Assembly (NCBI GenBank): GCA_030625905.1
Contig: DAOUQA010000056.1
Location: 1 to 11,676, forward strand
Direction of reading: 5' to 3'
Source: Kiritimatiellales bacterium
GTDB lineage: Bacteria > Verrucomicrobiota > Kiritimatiellia > Kiritimatiellales > Pontiellaceae
DNA: 11,676 bases
Shown: positions 5,890 to 11,676 of the stretch, one piece after another
Numbering within the stretch: position 1 is the first letter of the stretch
Layout: every line of letters starts with the position of its first letter
Position numbers and translations under genes: made by a program
The notes under the pieces: generated by a model
What the model was told of the DNA's origin: nothing
What the model saw: the letters and a program-made list of their open reading frames with translations, nothing else
Databases searched by the model: none

Positions 5890-7254
5890 CTATTGTGCTG
5901 CCTTAACGCAATTCTTATTTACCCTTTCCCTGAGAATGGCAAGGGTTTGCTGCAGTCCACTATCCTTCTTTGCTTTTTCAACCACCTGTCCGCTTGCGTA
6001 GAGGATCGTTGCGTGGTTGCGATCAAACGCCTCGCCAATTACAGGAAACGATTGAGAGGTCATTGTGCGTGAAAGGTACATGGCAATCTGGCGCGGCCAG
6101 GCAATATCCCTCGAACGTTTCTTGCCAAGGATATCGGATTGGCGAAGGTCAAAATGATCCGCCACGGTTCGCTGGATGATATCGATGTTGACCACCGCTT
6201 TGGATTCCTTGTCAAGCAGGTCGTGTAGCAATTCTTCAACCTTTGCAACATCCACATGCTGGTTTGTTAGCGAAATGTAGGTGGCCACGCGGATAAGCGC
6301 ACCTTCCAGACTTCGGATATTGGAGGAAATACGCTCGGCAAGATAATCGATCAATCCGGAGTCAATTTTCAGGTTCAGCAAGTCGGTTTTTTTTCGCAGA
6401 ATGGCTGTACGGGTTTCAATATCAGGTTTTCCGAGTTCTGTAACCAGTCCCCACTCAAAGCGGGAAACAAGGCGTGGTTCAAGGCCGGCTAGCTCGCTTG
6501 GAGTACGATCGGAGGTCAGCACAATCTGCTTATGACTTTCAAAAAGCGCATTGAAGGTATGGAAGAATTCTTCCTGCACCCGGGCTTTTCCATCCAGAAA
6601 CTGAATGTCATCGATCATCAGCAGGTCGATTTTCCGGTATTTTTTCCGAAAGCCCGCAATACTATTGTTTTTCAACGCATCGATATATTCGTTAAGGAAT
6701 GCTTCAGAGGTAATATAGCAAATCTTTGCGCGCGGCTTCTTTGAAGCCACATGATTGCCAATAGCCTGCATGAGGTGTGTTTTTCCAAGTCCGGTGCCGC
6801 CGTAGAGAAAAAGAGGATTGTAGGTACGCGAAGGCGAGTTGGCCGCCGCCATTGCCGCCGCATGGGCAAACTGGGTGGAGGAACCGACCACGAAGGAATC
6901 GAAAGTATAGTTTGGGTTTAGATTGTGGGTGGGTTTTTTCCCGAAGCTGGGAAGCGAGATGGGGGAGTGGGGTTCCGGATCTTTCTTGACGTCCTCGAAG
7001 CAATGGGAGTCGACCTCCAGCGAAATATCCATTTCCTTGCCGCTTACGACCATCACCGCCTTGCGGATCATCGGAAAATAGTTTTCCTCGAGCCAATCCT
7101 TATAGAAGTTGGTGGAAACGACCAGACGCATGCTGTTCTCGGAGATCTCTTGGCATTGAATCACCGCAATCCAGCGATCATAGATATCGCTGGAAAGGAT
7201 CCCTTTTAACTGCTTGCACGCCTCATCCCAAATATTGCAGTTTTTGTTTTCCAT
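5890..7254 (-). CDS. dnaA: Chromosomal replication initiator DnaA
   Basis: An AAA+ ATPase that binds oriC and opens it. I start it at the ATG at 7254 (454 aa), giving the expected domain I opening (NIWDEACKQLKG) and the normal family length. A longer open frame to 7605 would overlap the divergent gene and adds residues unlike DnaA. Domains: I about 1-80; a short linker II about 82-112; AAA+ from NPNYTFDSFVVG (113) with Walker A GGTGLGKTH (152-160), Walker B LLMIDDIQF (211-219), arginine finger R265 in SRFEWGL and sensor 2 R314 in NIRSLEGAL; DNA-binding domain IV from about 357. The domain IV signature reads IGEAFDRNHATILYA, one residue shorter than the common FGGRDHTTV form and with Asn for Asp and Ala for the first Thr. 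No strong Shine-Dalgarno precedes the start (TTTTAAGAAAAA), suggesting low or regulated translation. Confidence 0.97.
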   Translation of the reverse strand: MENKNCNIWDEACKQLKGILSSDIYDRWIAVIQCQEISENSMRLVVSTNFYKDWLEENYFPMIRKAVMVVSGKEMDISLEVDSHCFEDVKKDPEPHSPISLPSFGKKPTHNLNPNYTFDSFVVGSSTQFAHAAAMAAANSPSRTYNPLFLYGGTGLGKTHLMQAIGNHVASKKPRAKICYITSEAFLNEYIDALKNNSIAGFRKKYRKIDLLMIDDIQFLDGKARVQEEFFHTFNALFESHKQIVLTSDRTPSELAGLEPRLVSRFEWGLVTELGKPDIETRTAILRKKTDLLNLKIDSGLIDYLAERISSNIRSLEGALIRVATYISLTNQHVDVAKVEELLHDLLDKESKAVVNIDIIQRTVADHFDLRQSDILGKKRSRDIAWPRQIAMYLSRTMTSQSFPVIGEAFDRNHATILYASGQVVEKAKKDSGLQQTLAILRERVNKNCVKAAQ

Positions 7255-7546
7255 TTTTCTTAAAATCCGATCTCTTAACAGCTCAAGCCAAGTAATCAAC
7301 AAGTTATTTACAGGCAATGGGTTCCTATTCTCACTACCAGGATTTGAAAGGTATGAAAACGAGATAGCGCGCTCAAGGGATAATAGAAAAAAAACACAAA
7401 AAAAATCTACTACCACTAAATATGGTTTCCATTTCTTAACAGAGCACAAGATAGGCGATCGGGGGGCGGAAAAATTAGAGCCGGAAAACAGGGGAAAGAT
7501 TCGTCTGTCTCGCGTAATATTAAAAGCATAAGGAGGTTGTGCCAGA
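7255..7546. promoter_or_regulatory. Divergent dnaA / M24 peptidase intergenic region
   Basis: This 292-bp stretch holds the dnaA leader and the start signals of the rightward peptidase gene. TTATTTACA at 7304-7312 is an 8/9 match to the DnaA box, 50 bp upstream of the dnaA start, and could serve autoregulation. A run of A-tracts spans 7387-7405. For dnaA, TTGAGC (7376-7371, - strand) with TACCTT 17 bp on is the best promoter-like pair I see, and it is weak. For the peptidase, AGGAGG at 7531-7536 is a clear ribosome binding site and TAATAT at 7515-7520 a possible -10. Confidence 0.45.
7304..7312 (+). promoter_or_regulatory. DnaA-box-like site upstream of dnaA
   Basis: TTATTTACA differs from TTATNCACA at one position (T for C at position 6). 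It lies in the dnaA leader, where DnaA boxes commonly mediate autorepression. With a single imperfect match this is suggestive only. Confidence 0.35.
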
Positions 7547-8683
7547 ATGAATGAATTAACAGGCCTTGTTTTACTTGCAGGATCGTCGCAAAGCGATACC
7601 AGCATCCATTATTTAAGTGGGTTCACTGCTCCTGACCCCTTTTTATTCTTGAGAACAAATTCTGCGAACTATCTCGTCGTGTCCGCCATGGAAAAAGGGC
7701 GGGCCGAAAAGCAGTCCAGACCCGGAACCAAGGTTTTTACTCCTGCCGAGATCGGACTGACCCGCAAGCAATCCGGCAAAATGGGAAACCAGATTATTGC
7801 GCTTATTGAAAAAGCCAAGATCCGCCGTATTCAAGTTCCGCCCGACTTTCCCGTCGGTATTTTCCGGGCTTTGGAAAAAAAGGTGAATATTTCGATTGCT
7901 GGGAAACCCGTTTGTCCGGAACGCAAAGTGAAAACGAAAGAAGAGATTTCCAAGCTCCGGCAAAGCCAGCAATCCGCTGTTGCTGCCATGAATGCCGCCA
8001 CGGCGCTGATCGGTTCCGCCGGGATCGACCGCCAAAACCGCCTTCTTGTAGGCCCGGTCCCCGACCGGGTGTTCCTGACTTCGGAAAACGTTCGGCAGCT
8101 TATCCATAAAACACTGATCGACCACGATTGCGCCGGTATCGAGACGATCGTAGCCGGCGGCGATCAGGCTACCGACCCCCACGAACGCGGCCATGGCCAA
8201 CTCTATGCCGGACAAGCCATTATCATTGATATTTTCCCGCGCAGCGAAAAAACCGGATACTGGGGCGACCTCACCCGCACCGTCTGTCGCGGCCGCGCAG
8301 CACCGGATCTAAAAAAACTCTACAAGGCCGTGAAAGCCGCCCAGGCCGCCGCACTCCGCGCCGTCAAGCCGGGCGTCTGTGCCGACGAAGTCCATTTGGC
8401 CGCAAAAAAGGCATTTGAACAACGCGGCTACGAAACCAAGGAAACCGATGGGCGGCATGTCGGGTTCATCCATGGAACCGGCCACGGGGTGGGGCTCGAT
8501 ATCCACGAGCTTCCAAGGGTTGGAACCAGCGGCGAAACATTGGAGATCGGCAACGTCATCACTATCGAACCCGGCCTCTACTATCCCGGCCTCGGCGGTG
8601 TCCGCATCGAGGATACCATCGTCGTTACGGAAAAGGGCTGGCGCTATCTGGCACCTTGCCCGAAAAAGTTTGAACTGTTATAG
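7547..8683 (+). CDS. M24-family metallopeptidase (Xaa-Pro aminopeptidase / dipeptidase-like)
   Basis: A cytoplasmic pita-bread-fold metallopeptidase expected to cleave N-terminal residues next to proline. Its 378 aa comprise an N-terminal creatinase-like domain (about 1-125) and a C-terminal catalytic domain (about 135-370). All five metal ligands are visible: D228 in IIIDIFPR, D241 in WGDLTRT, H313 in GTGHGVGLDIHE, E341 in ITIEPG and E355 in VRIEDT. The auxiliary His of this fold is probably H319-H320 region, in DIHE. The length and two-domain plan favour Xaa-Pro peptidases over methionine aminopeptidase, which lacks the N-terminal domain. The ATG at 7547 has AGGAGG 10 bases upstream. It is divergent from dnaA and followed after 62 bp by the Spy-like gene. 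The exact substrate is not predictable from sequence. Confidence 0.92.
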   Translation: MNELTGLVLLAGSSQSDTSIHYLSGFTAPDPFLFLRTNSANYLVVSAMEKGRAEKQSRPGTKVFTPAEIGLTRKQSGKMGNQIIALIEKAKIRRIQVPPDFPVGIFRALEKKVNISIAGKPVCPERKVKTKEEISKLRQSQQSAVAAMNAATALIGSAGIDRQNRLLVGPVPDRVFLTSENVRQLIHKTLIDHDCAGIETIVAGGDQATDPHERGHGQLYAGQAIIIDIFPRSEKTGYWGDLTRTVCRGRAAPDLKKLYKAVKAAQAAALRAVKPGVCADEVHLAAKKAFEQRGYETKETDGRHVGFIHGTGHGVGLDIHELPRVGTSGETLEIGNVITIEPGLYYPGLGGVRIEDTIVVTEKGWRYLAPCPKKFELL

Positions 8684-8745
8684 GCAATAACCGCTTGGTA
8701 GATTGCGTTATACGGACAACAACCCGATTCGGGAGGGATACGCGA

Positions 8746-9336
8746 ATGAAAAAACAAATCATGATTCTGGCCATTCTAGCCTTGGCCATTCCCGCCATGG
8801 CGCAGGACACCAACGAGTTCGATCCGCGCAGGGAAAAAAAGAACCATCCTGAATGGAGCGAAAAAAAACGAGCGGAGCACCAGCAGCGCCGTCTCCAGCT
8901 CATGGAGCGGGAACTAAAAAGAATCGGCGTCACCGAAGAGGAAAAGGCGCAAATCATCGAATTGCAGAAAATGCACAAGGGAAAGATGGAGGCCAATGCG
9001 AAGCATATTGCAATGGCTCGCGAAAAGCTTTCAAAACTACAGGACGAGGGAGCGCCGATGGAAATGCTTGAAGCCGCCATTCAGGAGCTTTCCGCCTCCC
9101 AGACCGTCCAGCTAAGGATTTTGGTGGTCAACCGCATTGAAATGGAGCGCATTCTCGGCAAAGAAAAGTATACCTTGTTCATGCAGAATGCCCGCACGCA
9201 ATTCCAGAAGCATGGCCGCCGAAGCGGGCCACCTTTGCCACCGCGACCCGGGCTTCCTCCGATTCCCGGGCGGGATCATCACCACGGGGAGCCGCCGCAT
9301 CCGCCTGAAAACCCGCCACCACCTTCCGAAAACTAA
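8746..9336 (+). CDS. Exported Spy/CpxP-like helical protein with Pro/His-rich tail
   Basis: A 196-aa secreted or periplasmic protein. The start at 8746 is chosen because GGGAGGG (8731-8737) precedes it and it yields a clean signal peptide: MKKQ, a hydrophobic core to residue 16, and cleavage after AMA (19). Residues about 40-150 are charged, nearly all helical, in the pattern of Spy/CpxP-type proteins: RLQLMERELKRIGVTEEEKAQ, a second helix with KMEANAKHIAMAREKLSKL, then LEAAIQELSAS and a last helix EMERILGKEKYTLF. The tail (about 160-196) is rich in Pro, with an HHH cluster at 184-186, and may be disordered or metal-binding. In known families such proteins act as periplasmic chaperones, stress sensors or metal-resistance factors. 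The helical core is only a family-level resemblance; the role is inferred. Confidence 0.75.
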   Translation: MKKQIMILAILALAIPAMAQDTNEFDPRREKKNHPEWSEKKRAEHQQRRLQLMERELKRIGVTEEEKAQIIELQKMHKGKMEANAKHIAMAREKLSKLQDEGAPMEMLEAAIQELSASQTVQLRILVVNRIEMERILGKEKYTLFMQNARTQFQKHGRRSGPPLPPRPGLPPIPGRDHHHGEPPHPPENPPPPSEN

Positions 9337-9370
9337 CCGGTGGAAACCCCATATCGGGTTGCTATCGCCA

Positions 9371-9568
9371 ATGGGTTTTGAAACACTGTTGCCCATGCCG
9401 AATAAAACCCCAAGTCTATTGCAGGCCAGCTTTTGGCTGACAGGGCAAGAGAAGCGCTACATCCTTGTAATCTGCGCCCTTGCACTGCTGGGGATTGCCG
9501 CCCGCTACTTCTACTTGAAAAACGAAAAGCCCGAGGCATACGCACCCCCCGGAATCGAGGAAGAATAA
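9371..9568 (+). CDS. Small single-pass membrane protein (57-65 aa)
   Basis: A short open frame with one clear membrane segment, YILVICALALLGIAARYFYL, preceded by WLTGQEKR and followed by a short hydrophilic tail ending PPGIEEE. The positive-inside balance is ambiguous. Starts at 9371 or 9395 both lack a good ribosome binding site, so the start is uncertain and translation might be coupled to the preceding Spy-like gene, which ends 34 bases earlier. The LTGQE-(K/R) plus membrane helix layout resembles the N-terminal anchor of ComEA-type competence proteins, but no helix-hairpin-helix DNA-binding domain follows. It sits between two genes with the same direction and the frame ends just before the AGGAGG of the HIT gene. 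Probably real, function unknown. Confidence 0.55.
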   Translation: MGFETLLPMPNKTPSLLQASFWLTGQEKRYILVICALALLGIAARYFYLKNEKPEAYAPPGIEEE

Positions 9569-9610
9569 ATTTTCGGGTGTGGATTTTTGAATATATTAGG
9601 AGGCAAAAGC

Positions 9611-10024
9611 ATGAGGGATTGCATTTTCTGCAAGATTGTTGAAAAGGAAATCCCCGCAACGGTCATCTACGAAGATGACGATGTACTGGTTTTCATGGAT
9701 ATCGGGCCGATCATTAAGGGACATGCACTCGTGATTTCGAAAAAGCATTATGATCCAGTAACCGAAACGCCCGACGAAATGCTCGCCAAGCTGCATGTCA
9801 CCGCCAAGCGCATCGCGCAGGCGCAAATGAACGGATTTGGTGCCGACGGGGTCAATATTATGCAAAACAACGGAACGGCGGCGGGACAGGAGGTTCCGCA
9901 TATCCATGTGCATGTCATTCCGCGTTTTAGCGATGACGGCCACCACTGGAACTGGAACGCGAAAAAGTACAACGATTTTGATGAAATGAAAAAGTTGGCA
10001 GACAAATTGCGAGAACAGCTTTAG
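9611..10024 (+). CDS. HIT-family (HINT-like) nucleotide hydrolase/transferase
   Basis: A 137-aa histidine-triad protein of the HINT/PKCI branch, which typically hydrolyses adenosine phosphoramidates or related nucleotide conjugates in the cytoplasm. The triad is PHIHVHVIPRF, with H97, H99 and H101. The N-terminal CIFCKIV supplies C4 and C7, a possible zinc site in members of this branch. FMDIGPIIKGHALVISKKH is the conserved nucleotide-fold core. The ATG at 9611 has a perfect AGGAGG 7 bases before it (9598-9603). An upstream in-frame ATG at 9587 lies before that site and is rejected. Only 5 bases separate its stop from the next gene, so the two are almost certainly co-transcribed. Confidence 0.93.
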   Translation: MRDCIFCKIVEKEIPATVIYEDDDVLVFMDIGPIIKGHALVISKKHYDPVTETPDEMLAKLHVTAKRIAQAQMNGFGADGVNIMQNNGTAAGQEVPHIHVHVIPRFSDDGHHWNWNAKKYNDFDEMKKLADKLREQL

Positions 10025-10029
10025 AAACG

Positions 10030-10440
10030 ATGAAACCCCCGAATATAGACGATTTGCTTGCTCCGATTCTGGAAAAGGATGCGCGCTACACCCCCGAGGC
10101 CTACCTCTTTGTTCGCGAAGGACTCGATCACTCCGTGCGCAAGCTCGAAAAGCCACGCCACATCAGTGGGCAGGAGCTGCTCGCCGGCATGCGCGAATAT
10201 GCCCTCCAGGAGTTTGGTCCTGTCGCCAAGCGCGTCCTTTCCGAATGGGGCATCAACGAATGCGTCGATTTTGGGAACATTGTCTTCAACCTCGTCAACG
10301 AAGGCCTGCTCGGCAAGACCGACGAGGATTCCATCGAGGACTTCATGGATGGCTACGACTTCCACGAAGCCTTCATCCAGCCCTTCCAGCCGAACCATCC
10401 GGTGGCCTGTCCGCTGGAGCAGCCTGTTTCCGCTGAATAA
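10030..10440 (+). CDS. Minf_1886 / Plancto_Ver_chp family protein of unknown function
   Basis: A 136-aa soluble acidic protein. The core RYTPEAYLFVREGL, then HISGQELLAGMREYALQEFG, VLSEWGIN, FGNIVFNLVNEGLLGKTDED and FMDGYDFHEAF matches closely the family I remember as Minf_1886 (TIGR04138), described as restricted to planctomycetes, verrucomicrobia and relatives. No catalytic motif is evident; H144-type metal patterns are absent, and it looks like a compact helical bundle. It has no strong Shine-Dalgarno and starts 5 bases after the HIT stop, so translation is likely coupled to the HIT gene. This link is the only functional hint. The family call is from memory and should be confirmed with an HMM search. 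Confidence 0.85.
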   Translation: MKPPNIDDLLAPILEKDARYTPEAYLFVREGLDHSVRKLEKPRHISGQELLAGMREYALQEFGPVAKRVLSEWGINECVDFGNIVFNLVNEGLLGKTDEDSIEDFMDGYDFHEAFIQPFQPNHPVACPLEQPVSAE

Positions 10441-10637
10441 GTTGTAGCCGGGGGCGGTGACCCCGGAGCTGTAGCTGTAGTCGGCTCCTGCTCCTGCTGC
10501 CGACCGACGTTGAACTCAAAGCCGAAGGCGAATCGCCGCACTGTCCGCGATGCGGGAAGGGTCGACCCCTGCTCCTATTTCCACGCTCGGTTTCAGCGCG
10601 TCATCTCTGTCTTGCATGGAAAGTCCTTTGATTAAGC
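10441..10637. repeat. Gene-free region with clustered GC-rich inverted repeats
   Basis: No credible gene lies between the convergent 10440 stop and 10638 stop. The first 130 bases hold several inverted repeats: CCGGGG (10448-10453) with CCCCGG (10461-10466), GTCGGC (10480-10485) with GCCGAC (10499-10504), GGCGA/TCGCC at 10527-10537, and the perfect palindrome GGGTCGACCC at 10559-10568. TCCTGC is tandemly doubled at 10485-10496. None is followed by a T-run, so they do not look like ordinary terminators. The composition suggests a copy of a dispersed intergenic repeat, which only a genome-wide search can show. Confidence 0.45.
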
Positions 10638-11432
10638 CTAGCGCAAAAAGCCCATCTCGCGCATCCACGCTTCGCATAGTTCAGGCCACTGGGCAACCGA
10701 ATGTTTTGAGCGCAGGCCGAAGCCGTGGCCGCCCTTGGCGAAAAGATGCAGCTCGACCGGGATGCCATGGGCATCGAGCGCGGTGGCGTAGGCCAGGCTG
10801 CTGCGGTAGTATGTCCTGTCGTCGCGCGCCTGTACGATAAAGGCGGGCGGGGTCTTTTTGCCGATCTTGATTTCGTCGACCAGCTCGAGGCCGCCTTTTT
10901 TGAAGAGATAGGCGGGATAGACCAGAATGGTGAAGTTGGGCCGGTCGGGCGAGTTGCTGCACGATGCGGCTAGGTGCCCGCCTGCGGAGAATCCAAGCAT
11001 GCCGACCCGCGCGGGATCGATGTTCCAATCCTTGGAATGCTCCCGCACCAGGCGGACGGCGCGGCGGGCGTCTTGGAGCGCGCCGACCCGGTTGCCGGGA
11101 ACGCGGTATTTGAGCAGGGCGGCGGAGACGCCGATGGAGTTGAGCCACTGCGCGATTTCGGTTCCCTCCTTGTCGTAGGCGAGGATGCTGTAGCCGCCCC
11201 CGGGGCAGACAATGACCACGGGGGCGAGGGCGCCGCTATCCTTGGCGGGATAGAAGCTCAGGGTCGGCTTGCCGACGTGGGTCAACCGCAGCACGTGGTC
11301 GCCCCTGCCAGGCAGGGTGGTTTCGGGTTCCGACGTGGCCTTTCCCGGCATGGCCCCCGCTTCCCAGAGCGGGATTTCGGCGGCCCAAGATGTGGATAGC
11401 AGCCCCATAAGCAAAAACAGTGAACGTTTCAT
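10638..11432 (-). CDS. Exported alpha/beta-hydrolase, acetyl-esterase-like
   Basis: A 264-aa serine hydrolase with an export signal: MKRS, a hydrophobic core to about residue 13, cleavage after SWA (17). The oxyanion loop is CPGGGYSILAYDKEG (76-90), the nucleophile S149 in GFSAGG, the acid D204 or D205 in QARDDRTYY, and the base H236 in KGGHGFG. This motif set is that of acetyl-xylan / feruloyl-esterase-like proteins that remove ester groups from plant or algal polysaccharides. An outer location fits a polysaccharide-degrading lifestyle, which is inference. The start at 11432 gives the signal peptide but has no Shine-Dalgarno. Stop is TAG at 10638. No partner gene is adjacent; the substrate is unknown. 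Confidence 0.88.
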   Translation of the reverse strand: MKRSLFLLMGLLSTSWAAEIPLWEAGAMPGKATSEPETTLPGRGDHVLRLTHVGKPTLSFYPAKDSGALAPVVIVCPGGGYSILAYDKEGTEIAQWLNSIGVSAALLKYRVPGNRVGALQDARRAVRLVREHSKDWNIDPARVGMLGFSAGGHLAASCSNSPDRPNFTILVYPAYLFKKGGLELVDEIKIGKKTPPAFIVQARDDRTYYRSSLAYATALDAHGIPVELHLFAKGGHGFGLRSKHSVAQWPELCEAWMREMGFLR

Positions 11433-11440
11433 GGTTTCGG

Positions 11441-11469
11441 AAAGTAGGCGGGAAACCGCTCTTCGTCAA
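11441..11469 (-). promoter_or_regulatory. Candidate promoter of the esterase gene
   Basis: On the - strand TTGACG (11469-11464, 5/6 to the -35 consensus) is followed after exactly 17 bases by TACTTT (11446-11441, 3/6 to the -10). A start about 7 bases further would fall near 11434, almost at the ATG, implying a nearly leaderless mRNA and agreeing with the missing ribosome binding site. The weak -10 keeps this tentative. Confidence 0.35.
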
Positions 11470-11557
11470 GAGTGCTGACTTGTTCATTGATGGTTCCGGC
11501 GCGGCTAGATGGGTAAAAATTAGGGGTTAAAAAAACCTGCTGCGGAACCGCGCAGGG

Positions 11558-11676
11558 GAAATAATTGAAGCCGCCGCTCTCGCCACCGACCACATCCAGA
11601 AATGGCTCGAAGGCAAAACCATCCAGAAAGTCATCGACGTTTCTGAACACCGCCCTCGCCGCATGCCCTCGAGTTG
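11558..11676 (+). pseudogene. Orphan fragment resembling leucyl-tRNA synthetase C-terminus
   Basis: The + strand frame from 11558 encodes EIIEAAALATDHIQ then KWLEGKTIQKVI, which strongly resembles the extreme C-terminal region of LeuRS (the family ends ...EGKTIKKVIVVP-KLVNIV). After KVI the expected tail is lost and replaced by DVSEHRPRRMPSS, still open at the window edge. A stop (TAA, 11528-11530) lies 27 bases upstream and there is no start codon with a ribosome binding site, so it cannot be an intact gene. It is most likely a decayed partial duplicate. A chance match is possible given the short length. Confidence 0.45.

Noticed and set aside
7407..7418. A second trio-like run CTACTACCACTA upstream of dnaA
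   Set aside because: No DnaA box lies on its 5' side (only A-tracts), and one repeat breaks the pattern, so I do not call a second origin element.
7255..7605. Extended DnaA N-terminus (open frame to 7605)
   Set aside because: It would overlap the start of the divergent peptidase gene, and the extra 117 residues do not resemble DnaA; the 454-aa form has the normal domain I start.
10974..11399. 141-residue open frame on the + strand inside the esterase gene
   Set aside because: It is antisense to a complete catalytic triad gene and shows no domain features.
1..11676. CRISPR arrays, insertion sequences, phage or defence genes
   Set aside because: No spaced direct repeats of CRISPR type, no transposase or integrase motifs and no recognisable defence domains were seen anywhere in the window.

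Overview
The window looks like a chromosomal replication-origin neighbourhood of a bacterium in the PVC superphylum. My best guess is the Kiritimatiellota (Pontiella-like), but that is inference. The strongest lineage marker is the protein at 10030-10440, which matches the small family I remember as Minf_1886 / 'Plancto_Ver_chp', largely restricted to Planctomycetes, Verrucomicrobia and relatives. An [FeFe]-hydrogenase and a glycerol uptake operon point to a fermentative, probably anaerobic life.

Layout, left to right. (1) 1-1061: the 3' part of an [FeFe]-hydrogenase catalytic subunit, + strand, cut by the window edge. (2) 1216-3497: glpF-glpK operon on the - strand, for glycerol entry and phosphorylation. 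(3) 3784-4029: a small ACT-like protein resembling the TM1266 'iron-only hydrogenase system regulator' family, + strand, convergent with a small hypothetical gene (4038-4277, - strand). (4) 4339-4412: tRNA-Gln(CUG) with encoded CCA. (5) 4448-7254: dnaN and dnaA, both - strand (dnaA first), separated by about 350 bp that carries the likely oriC. This stretch has a perfect DnaA box (5601-5609), four perfect DnaA-trio repeats two bases away (5587-5598), then an AT-rich stretch running up to the dnaN ribosome binding site. (6) 7547-8683: an M24 metallopeptidase (Xaa-Pro aminopeptidase-like), + strand. (7) 8746-10440, + strand: an exported Spy/CpxP-like protein with a Pro/His-rich tail, a very small membrane protein, a HIT-family hydrolase and the PVC-restricted protein. 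(8) 10441-10637: gene-free, rich in GC inverted repeats. (9) 10638-11432: an exported alpha/beta-hydrolase (acetyl-esterase-like), - strand. (10) 11433-11676: no intact gene, but an orphan stretch resembling the C-terminus of leucyl-tRNA synthetase.

How the genes fit together. DnaA would bind the dnaA-dnaN intergenic region and open the AT-rich side next to dnaN, and DnaN is the clamp of the resulting forks. With the origin near 5600, dnaN and glpFK to the left and the + strand genes from 7547 to 10440 to the right run with the forks. dnaA and the hydrogenase run against them. GlpF/GlpK would feed glycerol carbon into glycolysis and the hydrogenase would dispose of reductant as H2, with the ACT-like protein as a candidate regulator of the hydrogenase system. 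The best leads are the compact DnaA-box/trio origin, the atypical DNA-binding signature of DnaA, the lone ACT-like hydrogenase-regulator homologue, and the leuS-like fragment. I did not find a clearly novel multi-gene system such as a defence island, CRISPR array or mobile element.
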